NCBI GenBank assembly: GCA_029936425.1
Contig: JAPYSU010000005.1
Coordinates: forward strand, 62,001-126,000
Reading direction: 5' to 3'
Length of the DNA: 64,000 bases
Source: Litorimonas sp.
GTDB taxonomy: Bacteria; Pseudomonadota; Alphaproteobacteria; Caulobacterales; Maricaulaceae
The notes below the pieces were generated by a model. The model worked only from the letters and a program-made list of their open reading frames with translations. It was not told where the DNA came from and did no database searches. Made by a program: the position numbers and the translations under genes. Shown here piece by piece: positions 41,902-48,750 of this stretch; position 1 is the stretch's first letter; each line of letters starts with the position of its first letter.

Positions 41902-42708
41902 ATGTCCGCCCTTATCCCTGACTGGAAAGCCGCTCTAAAGAGCTATTCGTTTATTGGCTACGTTGTGGCGATTGTGGTCTATACACTTCCCGCAATTCTG
42001 CTTTACTATTTCGATACTCACACAAACCCTTATTATTGGGGGTGGCTCTTACTGGCTGTTCTGGTGCTTGGTCTTATCGGTAGGTTCATTAATCAGCCCG
42101 ACTCCCACAAAGGGCGGCGCAGGGTCATCATAGTGTGGCTTGCTCTTGCCGTGGCGGGGTTTGCCGTTCCTGCCCTTGCATCGCCCTATTGCCACGGAGA
42201 ACGCTCTGTAGCCGCGTCTGAGAGCGCGGAGTTTGACAGTCTGGCCGTTCCTCTTATTGGCAAATGGGAGGGCCTTCGCTTAACGGCTTATCACGACACC
42301 CTCGCAAAGCCGCCCATTTGGACGGTGTGCTTTGGCGCAACTCGGGTCTATGGCCGTTCTGTGCGTCCTTATGAGGTGTTTACAAGAGAAGAGTGCGAAA
42401 GGTTTCTAAGCGCCGATATAGACAAGCACAGGAGCGGATTTCATAAGTGCGTTAGCCGAGAAACCAAGCGGCGTAGATTCCCCGTTACCCGCGACGTGGC
42501 TTTCACTTCCCTCGCATACAATATCGGAGTTTTTGCAACATGCCGCTCAACCGCCCTTAAGAGATTGAACGCAGGAAACGTCAATGGCGCGTGTGATGCA
42601 ATGACTTGGTATGACAAGGCGGGTAATGTCATTTTGCGCGGCCTAGTCCGACGCCGTTCCGAAGAGCGGGAATATTGCCTTATGGAGCCTAACCCCGCCA
42701 TTTCCTGA
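41902..42708 (+). CDS. Membrane-anchored GH24 endolysin, holin-like N terminus
   Basis: A 268-residue protein. Residues 17-36, 44-63 and 75-93 are hydrophobic helices. The third ends in ALA-SPY, resembling a signal-arrest-release or cleavage site. The C-terminal part is a GH24 lysozyme that cuts peptidoglycan, with the catalytic Glu123 in KWEGLRLTAYHDT, Asp132 and Thr141 in WTVCFGAT. T4 lysozyme has Glu-Asp-Thr at 11, 20 and 26. Three membrane segments before the enzyme differ from the single anchor of SAR endolysins. AGGAG lies upstream of ATG. Confidence 0.88.
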   Translation: MSALIPDWKAALKSYSFIGYVVAIVVYTLPAILLYYFDTHTNPYYWGWLLLAVLVLGLIGRFINQPDSHKGRRRVIIVWLALAVAGFAVPALASPYCHGERSVAASESAEFDSLAVPLIGKWEGLRLTAYHDTLAKPPIWTVCFGATRVYGRSVRPYEVFTREECERFLSADIDKHRSGFHKCVSRETKRRRFPVTRDVAFTSLAYNIGVFATCRSTALKRLNAGNVNGACDAMTWYDKAGNVILRGLVRRRSEEREYCLMEPNPAIS

Positions 42709-42724
42709 CAGCCCATTTAAGCGG

Positions 42725-42759
42725 CCTCACGATAAACAGCCTTATTAGGCTTATTGAGG
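42725..42759. terminator. Weak nested hairpin between convergent genes
   Basis: CCTCA (42725-42729) pairs with TGAGG (42755-42759), enclosing AGCCT-TATT-AGGCT (42738-42751). It lies between the endolysin stop and the leftward regulatory cluster. There is no long T run next to it in the plus direction, so it is a weak candidate. Confidence 0.3.
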
Positions 42760-42762
42760 GGT

Positions 42763-42975
42763 CTAGGGCGTAATGGGGTTTTTTGTAGTGCATGGGCTTA
42801 GATGCTTGGCGGGGTAGCGGCTACGATTGTATTTCTTCTGCCAAACGCTCTCGCATGTGCCGCAGGTCACCTTTGATTGGTTGCGGGTGGCCCGCTCCAC
42901 ATCTACAAATTTCCCGCAAAGCGTGTCGCACATATCACCGCCTAGTGAGAGTTCTTTCAATCTATGAGTTTTCAT
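42763..42975 (-). CDS. Small Cys-containing protein
   Basis: A 70-residue protein starting MKTHRLKELSLGGDMCDTLC, with four Cys residues in MCDTLC and VTCGTCESVWQ, a probable zinc site. It overlaps the HTH gene upstream by four bases. Last gene of the leftward cluster 43605-42763. Unknown function. Confidence 0.66.
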   Translation of the reverse strand: MKTHRLKELSLGGDMCDTLCGKFVDVERATRNQSKVTCGTCESVWQKKYNRSRYPAKHLSPCTTKNPITP

Positions 42976-43178
42976 TTCTCATTCTCCATAAGCAGTAATA
43001 GCTTTAGTTGTCTCAATTCAGGGATTTCGCGAGCAGATTTGTATTTAGGGTCGCGCTCCCATCGGCATACTTCGTTTCGTATGTTCTGATTTTTGCCCGT
43101 CAGTCCCACAGCCCTCCCCAGTTCAAGAGGGGAAAAGCCAAGAGATAGGCGGGCGGCTTTAACTTCGGATGGGGTCAT
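42972..43178 (-). CDS. Small HTH regulator
   Basis: A 68-residue protein, MTPSEVKAARLSLGFSPLEL followed by GRAVGLTGKNQNIRNEVCRWE, a classic XRE helix-turn-helix with a short C-terminal helix. It is the likely binder of the palindrome in the promoter at 43654-43682, by position only. ATGA overlap with the neighbour. Confidence 0.75.
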   Translation of the reverse strand: MTPSEVKAARLSLGFSPLELGRAVGLTGKNQNIRNEVCRWERDPKYKSAREIPELRQLKLLLLMENEK

Positions 43179-43396
43179 GCGGACTCCTTCCAGTGCTTGA
43201 AGCTAACGGGAGTTTCGGCGGGTAAAAACTTGCGTTCACGGCTAAAGGCCATCTCGACATAATAAACGCCTTGAACTTTGCCGATTTGTCGAATGTGGTT
43301 TTCCTGGCCTTCGATATAGACCTTGTGGTCAAGAGCCCAATCGCTGTCATGGACTTTACAATAATCGGCTAGGGTTTTGGGGGCCGGACTCGTCAT
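43175..43396 (-). CDS. Small unknown protein in HTH cluster
   Basis: A 73-residue protein starting MTSPAPKTLADYCKVHDSDW. Its leader (plus-strand 43397-43430) repeats the leader of the next gene, including GGGCAAGCCC and an AGGAG site. No family recognised. Confidence 0.66.
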   Translation of the reverse strand: MTSPAPKTLADYCKVHDSDWALDHKVYIEGQENHIRQIGKVQGVYYVEMAFSRERKFLPAETPVSFKHWKESA

Positions 43397-43418
43397 TTCA
43401 TTTACTCCTGATTGGATA

Positions 43419-43428
43419 GGGCAAGCCC
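43419..43428. promoter_or_regulatory. Short palindrome in leader of the 43175-43396 gene
   Basis: GGGCAAGCCC lies just upstream of the ribosome site of the gene at 43396. A similar GGGGCTTGCCCC is at 43627-43638 before the next gene. Could be a hairpin or operator half. Confidence 0.4.
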
Positions 43429-43431
43429 TGA

Positions 43432-43605
43432 TTAGTCTTCGATTGCTTCAAGCGTTTTTATCGCAGCTTTATAAGACCACTCCATGTTTCTGATTGAGCC
43501 ACTGTCAATCTCGTGTCCGTTTACACAGACGGCATATTCGCCGCCACCGTGATTGATAAACTCTACGTCTTGGCCTTTGATGGATTCTTGTTTGATTGCG
43601 GTCAT
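43432..43605 (-). CDS. Small unknown protein, 57 residues
   Basis: A frame starting MTAIKQESIKGQDVEFINHG, ending IKTLEAIED. AGGAG lies ten bases upstream. First gene behind the leftward promoter. It is under 60 residues but has a clean ribosome site and a leader shared with its neighbour. Function unknown. Confidence 0.68.
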   Translation of the reverse strand: MTAIKQESIKGQDVEFINHGGGEYAVCVNGHEIDSGSIRNMEWSYKAAIKTLEAIED

Positions 43606-43626
43606 TCTATTTGCTCCTAGTTGGAT

Positions 43627-43638
43627 GGGGCTTGCCCC
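43627..43638. promoter_or_regulatory. Short palindrome in leader of the 43432-43605 gene
   Basis: GGGGCTTGCCCC in the leader, on the same position relative to the start as the palindrome before the downstream gene. Confidence 0.4.
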
Positions 43639-43653
43639 GTTGTTGATGATTTA

Positions 43654-43682
43654 TATATAGGGCTATTGCCCTACACTGTCAA
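43654..43682 (-). promoter_or_regulatory. Strong sigma70-type promoter with operator in spacer
   Basis: On the minus strand TTGACA (43682-43677) and TATATA (43659-43654), separated by exactly 17 bases. It would drive the leftward cluster 43605-42763. This is the closest match to consensus in the window. Confidence 0.8.
43658..43673. promoter_or_regulatory. Operator palindrome in promoter spacer
   Basis: TAGGGC-TATT-GCCCTA, a perfect 16-base inverted repeat. It lies inside the promoter spacer and overlaps the -10 edge, so a bound repressor would block the promoter. The HTH protein at 42972-43178 is the probable binder. Confidence 0.7.
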
Positions 43683-43715
43683 CACCTTTCTCAATTTATT
43701 TTCACGGAGGCTGAT

Positions 43716-44171
43716 ATGAACCCTTACATCATCTTGGGCGGTCTGGTCGGTTCTCTCCTTATGGCGGCGACCGCAAGCCTGTTTTCCTATAATCAAGGGA
43801 AAAAGGTGGAGCGCCTCAAGTGGGAAACGGCCAATGTCGATACCCTGAAAGACGCCAATCTCAGCCTTTCAAGTTACCTCGCCATACAAGCGCAGGAAGC
43901 CGCCGAAGCACAAGAGCGGGACATTCAGACAGGCAACACCATAGACCGCGCCGAAACGCGCATCATTGAACGCATCAGGGAGGTTCCAGTTGAGAAAGTT
44001 ATCAGAATTGGCAGTGATTGCCGTGTGGATTATGGCATTGTCCGCCTGCGGAACGATTGGGCAAAGGGAGATAGTCTCGGCTCCAGCGACAGAAACGCCG
44101 AGGGCGGCAATATACCCCTCGACGGCTCTCAAGCGCTGCCCCGAAACCTTATCAGAAATCAACCTAAGTGA
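43716..44171 (+). CDS. Rz: Rz-like inner-membrane spanin
   Basis: A 151-residue protein with one N-terminal membrane helix (residues 5-25) and a long charged periplasmic region typical of i-spanins (Rz). It fuses the inner and outer membranes at lysis with an Rz1 partner. The partner starts inside it in another frame. GGAGG-like ribosome site GGAGGCTG lies upstream. Confidence 0.82.
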   Translation: MNPYIILGGLVGSLLMAATASLFSYNQGKKVERLKWETANVDTLKDANLSLSSYLAIQAQEAAEAQERDIQTGNTIDRAETRIIERIREVPVEKVIRIGSDCRVDYGIVRLRNDWAKGDSLGSSDRNAEGGNIPLDGSQALPRNLIRNQPK

Positions 44172-44328
44172 GACGGAATGGAACGCGCTCGATGCTTCGA
44201 CGCAAATTTCACTTCTTATGCGTCAGGGTCAGCAGTGGATTATTGAGTATTTTCGTTGTGCTACCCGCCACAATCTTGGTGCAGATGTATATGAAGAACA
44301 GCTTCAAAAAGAGCCTGAAGGTGAGTGA
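43990..44328 (+). CDS. Rz1: Rz1-like outer-membrane lipoprotein spanin
   Basis: A 112-residue lipoprotein starting at TTG 43990, MRKLSELAVIAVWIMALSAC, with a lipobox ALSAC. GGGAGG lies six bases upstream. It overlaps the Rz gene by 182 bases in the +1 frame and extends 157 bases beyond it. Lipoprotein plus overlap are the spanin hallmarks. The upstream TTG at 43966 would lack the lipobox at the right distance. Confidence 0.78.
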   Translation: MRKLSELAVIAVWIMALSACGTIGQREIVSAPATETPRAAIYPSTALKRCPETLSEINLSETEWNALDASTQISLLMRQGQQWIIEYFRCATRHNLGADVYEEQLQKEPEGE

Positions 44329-44347
44329 CGCAAGGCGGAAGTTCTAA

Positions 44348-45901
44348 ATGAGTCGTGCCGCCATTAGCATGGTGACGGCCCGCAGGATTGCAGGCGTCTG
44401 GCCCGATGCTATATCCCTGCCAGATGCCATGAAGCGGGCGGGAGTCAAGAGCAAGTGCCGCCGAACGCAGCAGCGTTACAGGCGGATTGCAGAAAAGATG
44501 TTGGGGGTAGAATTGCCCTCGCACAATCCGCAGCTCACCACGGCTGTTCTCGGCGAGGACTGCCCCTCATATCTTGACCATAAAGCGCTCAAATCCGCTA
44601 AGGCTTTCGTCATTACCTCGGCGGTCAACAACACCACATTGAATGATAAGTTTTTCGATACGCTGGAATTATTCGCAAAAGAGAAGGCGGCGCAGCTTGT
44701 CGTTATCCCTCAAAAATATCGGCATATGACCTTCACCGATAAGACGGAATATTTCTGGCCAAAGCGGGTGCATGAATACGCGATCCACAAAGACGTGATA
44801 ATCAATAAGAACCTAACGCTCTCCTCTCTCAATATCGTGGCAACGGCGGTCAATCCGCTTTCAGGGCTGGAAGCCAATTCAGGCGCTCGGTCTGCTGTTT
44901 ACGGAGCCACGCAGGTCGCGCTGCAATGCGTAGCGACCCCCGGCAAATCCTTTCCCAAACTTATGGTAACGACTGGCGCTTGCACGTCCGCAACTTACAC
45001 GAAAACCAAGTCAGGCGGGAAGGCTAAATTTCACCATTCATTCTCGGCGCTTTTTATCGTGAGGGTAGGGCAGATATTCCATCCGATACACCTTCACTGG
45101 GATGGGAAGGGCTTTTATTATCTTGATGAGTATTGGACGCCAAATGGCAAGAAAACGGGAAAATCCGCCAAGGCGCTTGTTCAGGGCGATTCCCATGTGG
45201 AATATGCAGAGCCAAAGGTTCTAAAGACCCGTAAGCGCTTCCTAGGCCGCGTTTCAGTCTCGGCGCTAGTCTGGCACGATTTACACGATAACGCTTATCA
45301 GTCCCATCATAACACCGTTTTTGACGCGGTTAAGCTAGCAAGGGCGGGAAAATTTCTTGTAAAAGACGAATTACAGAAGTCAGCCGATATGCTCAATACG
45401 TTCGGAAAGGGTTATGAAAACCTGATAGTCGGCTCAAACCACAATGACCACCTTGACCAGTTCTTAAACCGTTTCGATCCAAAGAAAGACCCTCACAACG
45501 CCGTATTTGCGTGGGAGCTATCCGCGAAAACAATCAAGTCCGGTAAGCCTGCTTTAGAGACCTGGATGGAAGGCAAGCTCACCGTCTCCCATAAATTTCT
45601 ATCCCGTAACGAGCCGTATCTGATAGTGGATAATGATGTCTCGCAGCATGGCGATAAGGGCATTAATGGAAGCCGTGGCAGCGCCAAAGCCTTCGCCAAA
45701 CTCGCCACTAAAACAGTCGTAGGACACTCTCACACGCCTTGTATTGAGAAGGGTTGCTATCAGGTCGGTGTCTCAGCGCTTGGCATGGAATACGCGCAAG
45801 GGCTTAGCTCATGGGCCATCTGTGACTGTCTCATTTACGCAAACGGAAAGCGGGCTTTGATATTCCAAAGACGCGGCAAAACTATAGCGGATTATGTATG
45901 A
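44348..45901 (+). CDS. T5 A1-like metallophosphoesterase-type protein
   Basis: A 517-residue protein resembling the A1 (DNA transfer) protein family of phage T5. An N-terminal 55-residue basic HTH-like part precedes the core. Core motifs of a metal-dependent phosphoesterase appear in order: GDSHVEYAEP, VWHDLHDNAYQSHHN, VGSNHNDHLDQFL and VVGHSHTPCIEKG. In T5, A1 is needed for second-step DNA transfer and for breakdown of host DNA. Here it lies after the lysis genes and may be expressed late. The family match is by memory of motifs. Confidence 0.78.
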   Translation: MSRAAISMVTARRIAGVWPDAISLPDAMKRAGVKSKCRRTQQRYRRIAEKMLGVELPSHNPQLTTAVLGEDCPSYLDHKALKSAKAFVITSAVNNTTLNDKFFDTLELFAKEKAAQLVVIPQKYRHMTFTDKTEYFWPKRVHEYAIHKDVIINKNLTLSSLNIVATAVNPLSGLEANSGARSAVYGATQVALQCVATPGKSFPKLMVTTGACTSATYTKTKSGGKAKFHHSFSALFIVRVGQIFHPIHLHWDGKGFYYLDEYWTPNGKKTGKSAKALVQGDSHVEYAEPKVLKTRKRFLGRVSVSALVWHDLHDNAYQSHHNTVFDAVKLARAGKFLVKDELQKSADMLNTFGKGYENLIVGSNHNDHLDQFLNRFDPKKDPHNAVFAWELSAKTIKSGKPALETWMEGKLTVSHKFLSRNEPYLIVDNDVSQHGDKGINGSRGSAKAFAKLATKTVVGHSHTPCIEKGCYQVGVSALGMEYAQGLSSWAICDCLIYANGKRALIFQRRGKTIADYV

Positions 45902-46047
45902 AATATTATCCAAGAGAAGATGGGCAGGGCGGCGTTCAAATCGTGGTCTGCGATAAGCACGGCCAGTCACACACGATAGATTTTGACCGAAGGGGCTTTG
46001 TGCAGTTCTTTAAGGCTATGGCTCGGATTTATTGGGGGATTGTGTAG
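45898..46047 (+). CDS. Very small protein after the A1-like gene
   Basis: A 49-residue frame starting MKYYPREDGQGGVQIVVCDK and ending ARIYWGIV. Its ATG overlaps the stop of the A1-like gene (ATGA). Beta-strand-like first half. Last rightward gene of the prophage. No family recognised. Confidence 0.62.
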   Translation: MKYYPREDGQGGVQIVVCDKHGQSHTIDFDRRGFVQFFKAMARIYWGIV

Positions 46048-46082
46048 GCTTTAGACTCTCTCCTTACATGCCCCGAAGGCAC

Positions 46083-46472
46083 TTAATCCTGTGATGCAAT
46101 AGCTCTAAGAGCGGCGGCGCAAATGGCGTTGTAAATGCTATTCCCATACCCAAAAACCCGCTCTCCTTTGGGTGGGTTTAAAATTGCTCCGCATGGTTTT
46201 CTGTTATTAAAAAATCCACGAGCATGGCCATCATTAAAAAGATTGTTTAGCAAAAACCCCTCCGGCACAAGCGTCATAGAGGCGTCTAATGAGGCAGTGT
46301 ATTCAGGCAATCCCTCCATTAAAGGGTCATTAAGCCAAGCTATGCTTTCGAGGGAGCGGCCTGTCTTTAGGTGCATTTCCATTACGAATATCTCCGCGTC
46401 CATTTCCCGACACGGCCCATCAAGCGCTTCAACACGGTCTGCTAGCTCTAAGAGCGTTTCTTTATTGGGCAT
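46083..46472 (-). CDS. Unknown phage early-type protein
   Basis: A 129-residue protein starting MPNKETLLELADRVEALDGP and containing YTASLDASMTLVPEGFLLN. This layout is common in alphaproteobacterial phage proteins of unknown role. ATG 46472 preferred to 46523, which would lengthen the overlap with the upstream gene. Convergent with the A1-like operon. Confidence 0.68.
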   Translation of the reverse strand: MPNKETLLELADRVEALDGPCREMDAEIFVMEMHLKTGRSLESIAWLNDPLMEGLPEYTASLDASMTLVPEGFLLNNLFNDGHARGFFNNRKPCGAILNPPKGERVFGYGNSIYNAICAAALRAIASQD

Positions 46473-46701
46473 TTCTGCCCCCTTGTTTTCCAAAGCAGGG
46501 GCATAGGCCCTCAACAACGCCATGTGTCTTGCATTGAGTTACGGTGCGGTCTGGTTCGGTAGCGTAATCAAATGCTATGGATGCGGCGCTAGGGGATGTC
46601 CTCCTAACGTCTCCAAAGTATTTAGCTATAGCGGCGGTCAATGTGGTGTTCTGGCTTTCTACGTCTCCGATTACCGCCGTTTTCTTTTCTTTATTGGTCA
46701 T
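46462..46701 (-). CDS. Small unknown leftward protein
   Basis: A 79-residue protein starting MTNKEKKTAVIGDVESQNTT; C-terminal CKTHGVVEGLCPCFGKQGG contains three Cys residues. Slight overlap with the downstream gene. Confidence 0.62.
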   Translation of the reverse strand: MTNKEKKTAVIGDVESQNTTLTAAIAKYFGDVRRTSPSAASIAFDYATEPDRTVTQCKTHGVVEGLCPCFGKQGGRNAQ

Positions 46702-46704
46702 AGT

Positions 46705-47106
46705 CTATTCCTTTTGTTCTGGCTTAGTGGAATTTTGCATTTTGGATATGCTTTTCAAAAGATATGAGCGAAATTCTTCATGGGCCGAATGGTAGGCATC
46801 GTATAGGCGGAGGTAGCATCCCTCCAACTCCGCTATTCTTTCCCCTTGTGAGGTGAGGGTGGTGATGGCTTCTTGGATTAATTGATCCTCTATCTTGGCT
46901 TCAACCTGAAGAGCGCAGTCTCCGCGCCTTATTCCACAAAAAACCCCTGCACAATCATTGCTGCAAGTCCGGGAGCACTCGTCATAGCGTGAAGATAAGC
47001 CCTGTAATTTCTCTATAAGTTCTTTATAATCATCCGAACAGCCTTTTACGCTTGTTTTAGATGAGACAGGTGTTTTTGGGCCTTCGGGGTTCTGTGTGTC
47101 GGTCAT
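46705..47106 (-). CDS. Cys-containing coiled-coil protein
   Basis: A 133-residue protein with Cys-rich centre (CSRTCSNDCAGVFCGIRRGD) and helical flanks (EAITTLTSQGERIAELEGCY). Possible zinc site. Four-base overlap with the upstream gene. Confidence 0.62.
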   Translation of the reverse strand: MTDTQNPEGPKTPVSSKTSVKGCSDDYKELIEKLQGLSSRYDECSRTCSNDCAGVFCGIRRGDCALQVEAKIEDQLIQEAITTLTSQGERIAELEGCYLRLYDAYHSAHEEFRSYLLKSISKMQNSTKPEQKE

Positions 47107-47375
47107 TGGGATTGCTCTTTGTCAAGGTTGGCTCTCAAGCGATTTTGAAGCCAGTCCATAGAAGGCTGAACCTCTTCGCCGTATGAAAAGCCCTCGACTA
47201 TATTCCATGCCTCCTGAATGACTTCCCGCAAACCTTCTATTTCCTGCTTTTGAGACCTTCTCCCCTCTAAAAAGCACACCATCTGGGCTTCAGCCTCATC
47301 ATGATATACGCGAGTCTTGCTTGAATACGCATTCCACGCCTCTAAGTCATTATGTGTTAAGTCATAATGTGTCAT
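47103..47375 (-). CDS. Small unknown leftward protein near right end
   Basis: A 90-residue acidic helical protein starting MTHYDLTHNDLEAWNAYSSK. First gene of the right-end leftward cluster, 24 bases from the first right arm site. It has no recognised family. Confidence 0.62.
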   Translation of the reverse strand: MTHYDLTHNDLEAWNAYSSKTRVYHDEAEAQMVCFLEGRRSQKQEIEGLREVIQEAWNIVEGFSYGEEVQPSMDWLQNRLRANLDKEQSQ

Positions 47376-47398
47376 GTTAGGTTCCTTTGGTGGGGGAT

Positions 47399-47460
47399 AG
47401 GTTCGGAAACAGGCCCAGAAACCTACGTAAACACGTGGGGTCGAAAACGAGGTTCGGAAA
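47399..47460. repeat. Right pair of putative integrase arm sites
   Basis: Two copies of AGGTTCGGAAA at 47399-47409 and 47450-47460, same strand, 51 bases apart. They match the 11-mer copies at 4686-4696 and 4755-4765. They flank the right core at a distance of 32 bases and more. Confidence 0.6.
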
Positions 47461-47491
47461 GCCTAAGGCATTGAATATGCTGGATTGATTA

Positions 47492-47511
47492 AGTCCTGCT
47501 GGGTCTGCCAT
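47492..47511 (+). other. Right attachment core (attR)
   Basis: Exact 20-base copy of 4665-4684. It holds only the 3' end of tRNA-Arg, so no second tRNA gene is formed. Confidence 0.93.
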
Positions 47512-47529
47512 ATCTTGCCTTTTGATATA

Positions 47530-48750
47530 TTATTTAAAGTGCGCATCCAGAAATTCTAAAAAAGCCGGCCAGTCTTCCTCGACGACCCCATGCGTTCCGG
47601 GCCGCATCCAGAAAGCTAGGTCATCTTGAGGTCGGTAATCATCTAATCGGGCCGCGGACAGGCCTTGGCTTCCATATTGCGCCCAGGAAGGAGAAGCTGC
47701 TCTTGCAGCATTGAAAGCGCCAGCGGGGTCCGACCAAACATCGCGGCGGGCGTTCCCTAGCAGAAGAGGGCGAGGCGCAATCAGAGAAAGAAGGAAATGT
47801 GAATCGACGGGTAGCGACTCCTTTTCGTAAGCGAAACTTGCGAAATTCGATGTGAACCAGTGAGGGTAATTTTCTAGGACCTGCGCTATACTTTCTCCGG
47901 TCTCGTCCCGTAAAAGCGAGGCGCCGCCCGTCCCGGACTGATGTGCGATAACGGCGTCGATTGACGGACTTACAGCGGCTGAAATAAGCGCCGTCTTTCC
48001 ATATCTGGAATGTCCATAAGTAATGGTGGTATGGACTTCTCCGTCGGCTTTAAGGGCTTCAGCGAGCCAAACAGAAAGACTTGACCAAACCGCCAAAACA
48101 CCCGGTTGATTTTCAACATTGGTGAGAAACAGGTCTTCCAAGATAACTGGGGCGCGCTCCGCTGAGTCGGGTATAAATTCCGAGGGGAACATGACGGCCA
48201 CACCATAGCCATGCTGAAGAATCATTTTGTAAGGTGGGACCGTAATATATCGTCCAAAGAAATAGCTGAAGATACTTGCTATGGGACCGCTATCTGAACA
48301 GTCGAAAAATTCTCCAATGGGGGGAGTCACGCCTTGAATCGGAACAACAGCCGTATTCGGACAAAAATTCTGAGTGATGATCATGGGGTCATTCAGAAAG
48401 TCTGCACGTCTTATAAATACGATATGGAAAACTTTTCTGGCTTTGCCGAAGCCTGCCTCAACTTCCCACTCTGTAATAATATCCCCTTTTGTAAATACGT
48501 CGCGCGCTATTTCTTGCTTAGATAAAATAGTGACGTCTGAGAGTGCCGGGATTTTGCCATATATATTTTCTTCCAAGCCTTGAATCATTTCCGCAGAGGA
48601 TTCCAGCTCTGGTAGCTCGGGATAGGCTTCAGGCTTTAGCGGAGCCTGTTTCATCATGAGGCGAACTCCGCTGCATGACATCAGCAATAATATTAGTGCA
48701 ATCGAGAAAAGCGCAAACCAAAACCGTTTTAGCTTGAGCAGGTGCCACAT
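47530..48750 (-). CDS. CE15-like esterase lipoprotein
   Basis: A 406-residue protein with a lipobox (LLLMSCSG, residues 21-28) after a signal anchor. The nucleophile elbow GHSRYGK matches the G-x-S-R-x-G-K motif of CE15 glucuronoyl methylesterases, followed by HQSGTGGASLLRDETGES as in that family. C-terminal H in GTHGVVEEDW could be the catalytic His. It may cleave esters of plant or algal polysaccharides. The gene abuts metC. Confidence 0.78.
   Translation of the reverse strand: MWHLLKLKRFWFALFSIALILLLMSCSGVRLMMKQAPLKPEAYPELPELESSAEMIQGLEENIYGKIPALSDVTILSKQEIARDVFTKGDIITEWEVEAGFGKARKVFHIVFIRRADFLNDPMIITQNFCPNTAVVPIQGVTPPIGEFFDCSDSGPIASIFSYFFGRYITVPPYKMILQHGYGVAVMFPSEFIPDSAERAPVILEDLFLTNVENQPGVLAVWSSLSVWLAEALKADGEVHTTITYGHSRYGKTALISAAVSPSIDAVIAHQSGTGGASLLRDETGESIAQVLENYPHWFTSNFASFAYEKESLPVDSHFLLSLIAPRPLLLGNARRDVWSDPAGAFNAARAASPSWAQYGSQGLSAARLDDYRPQDDLAFWMRPGTHGVVEEDWPAFLEFLDAHFK

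Larger units (their letters stand above)
4665..47511. mobile_element. Prophage integrated in tRNA-Arg(TCT), about 42.8 kb
   Basis: Both ends carry the same 20 bases. Between them lie an integrase at the left end and a CI/Cro immunity region. A replication module, terminase, capsid, tail, ejection and lysis genes follow. The virion genes (large portal, DUF5309-type capsid, beta-propeller tail protein, repeat-rich ejection proteins, no tape-measure or sheath seen) suggest a podovirus-like particle. Every expected module is present and no structural gene looks broken, so it may be inducible. This is inferred from gene content only. Confidence 0.95.
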
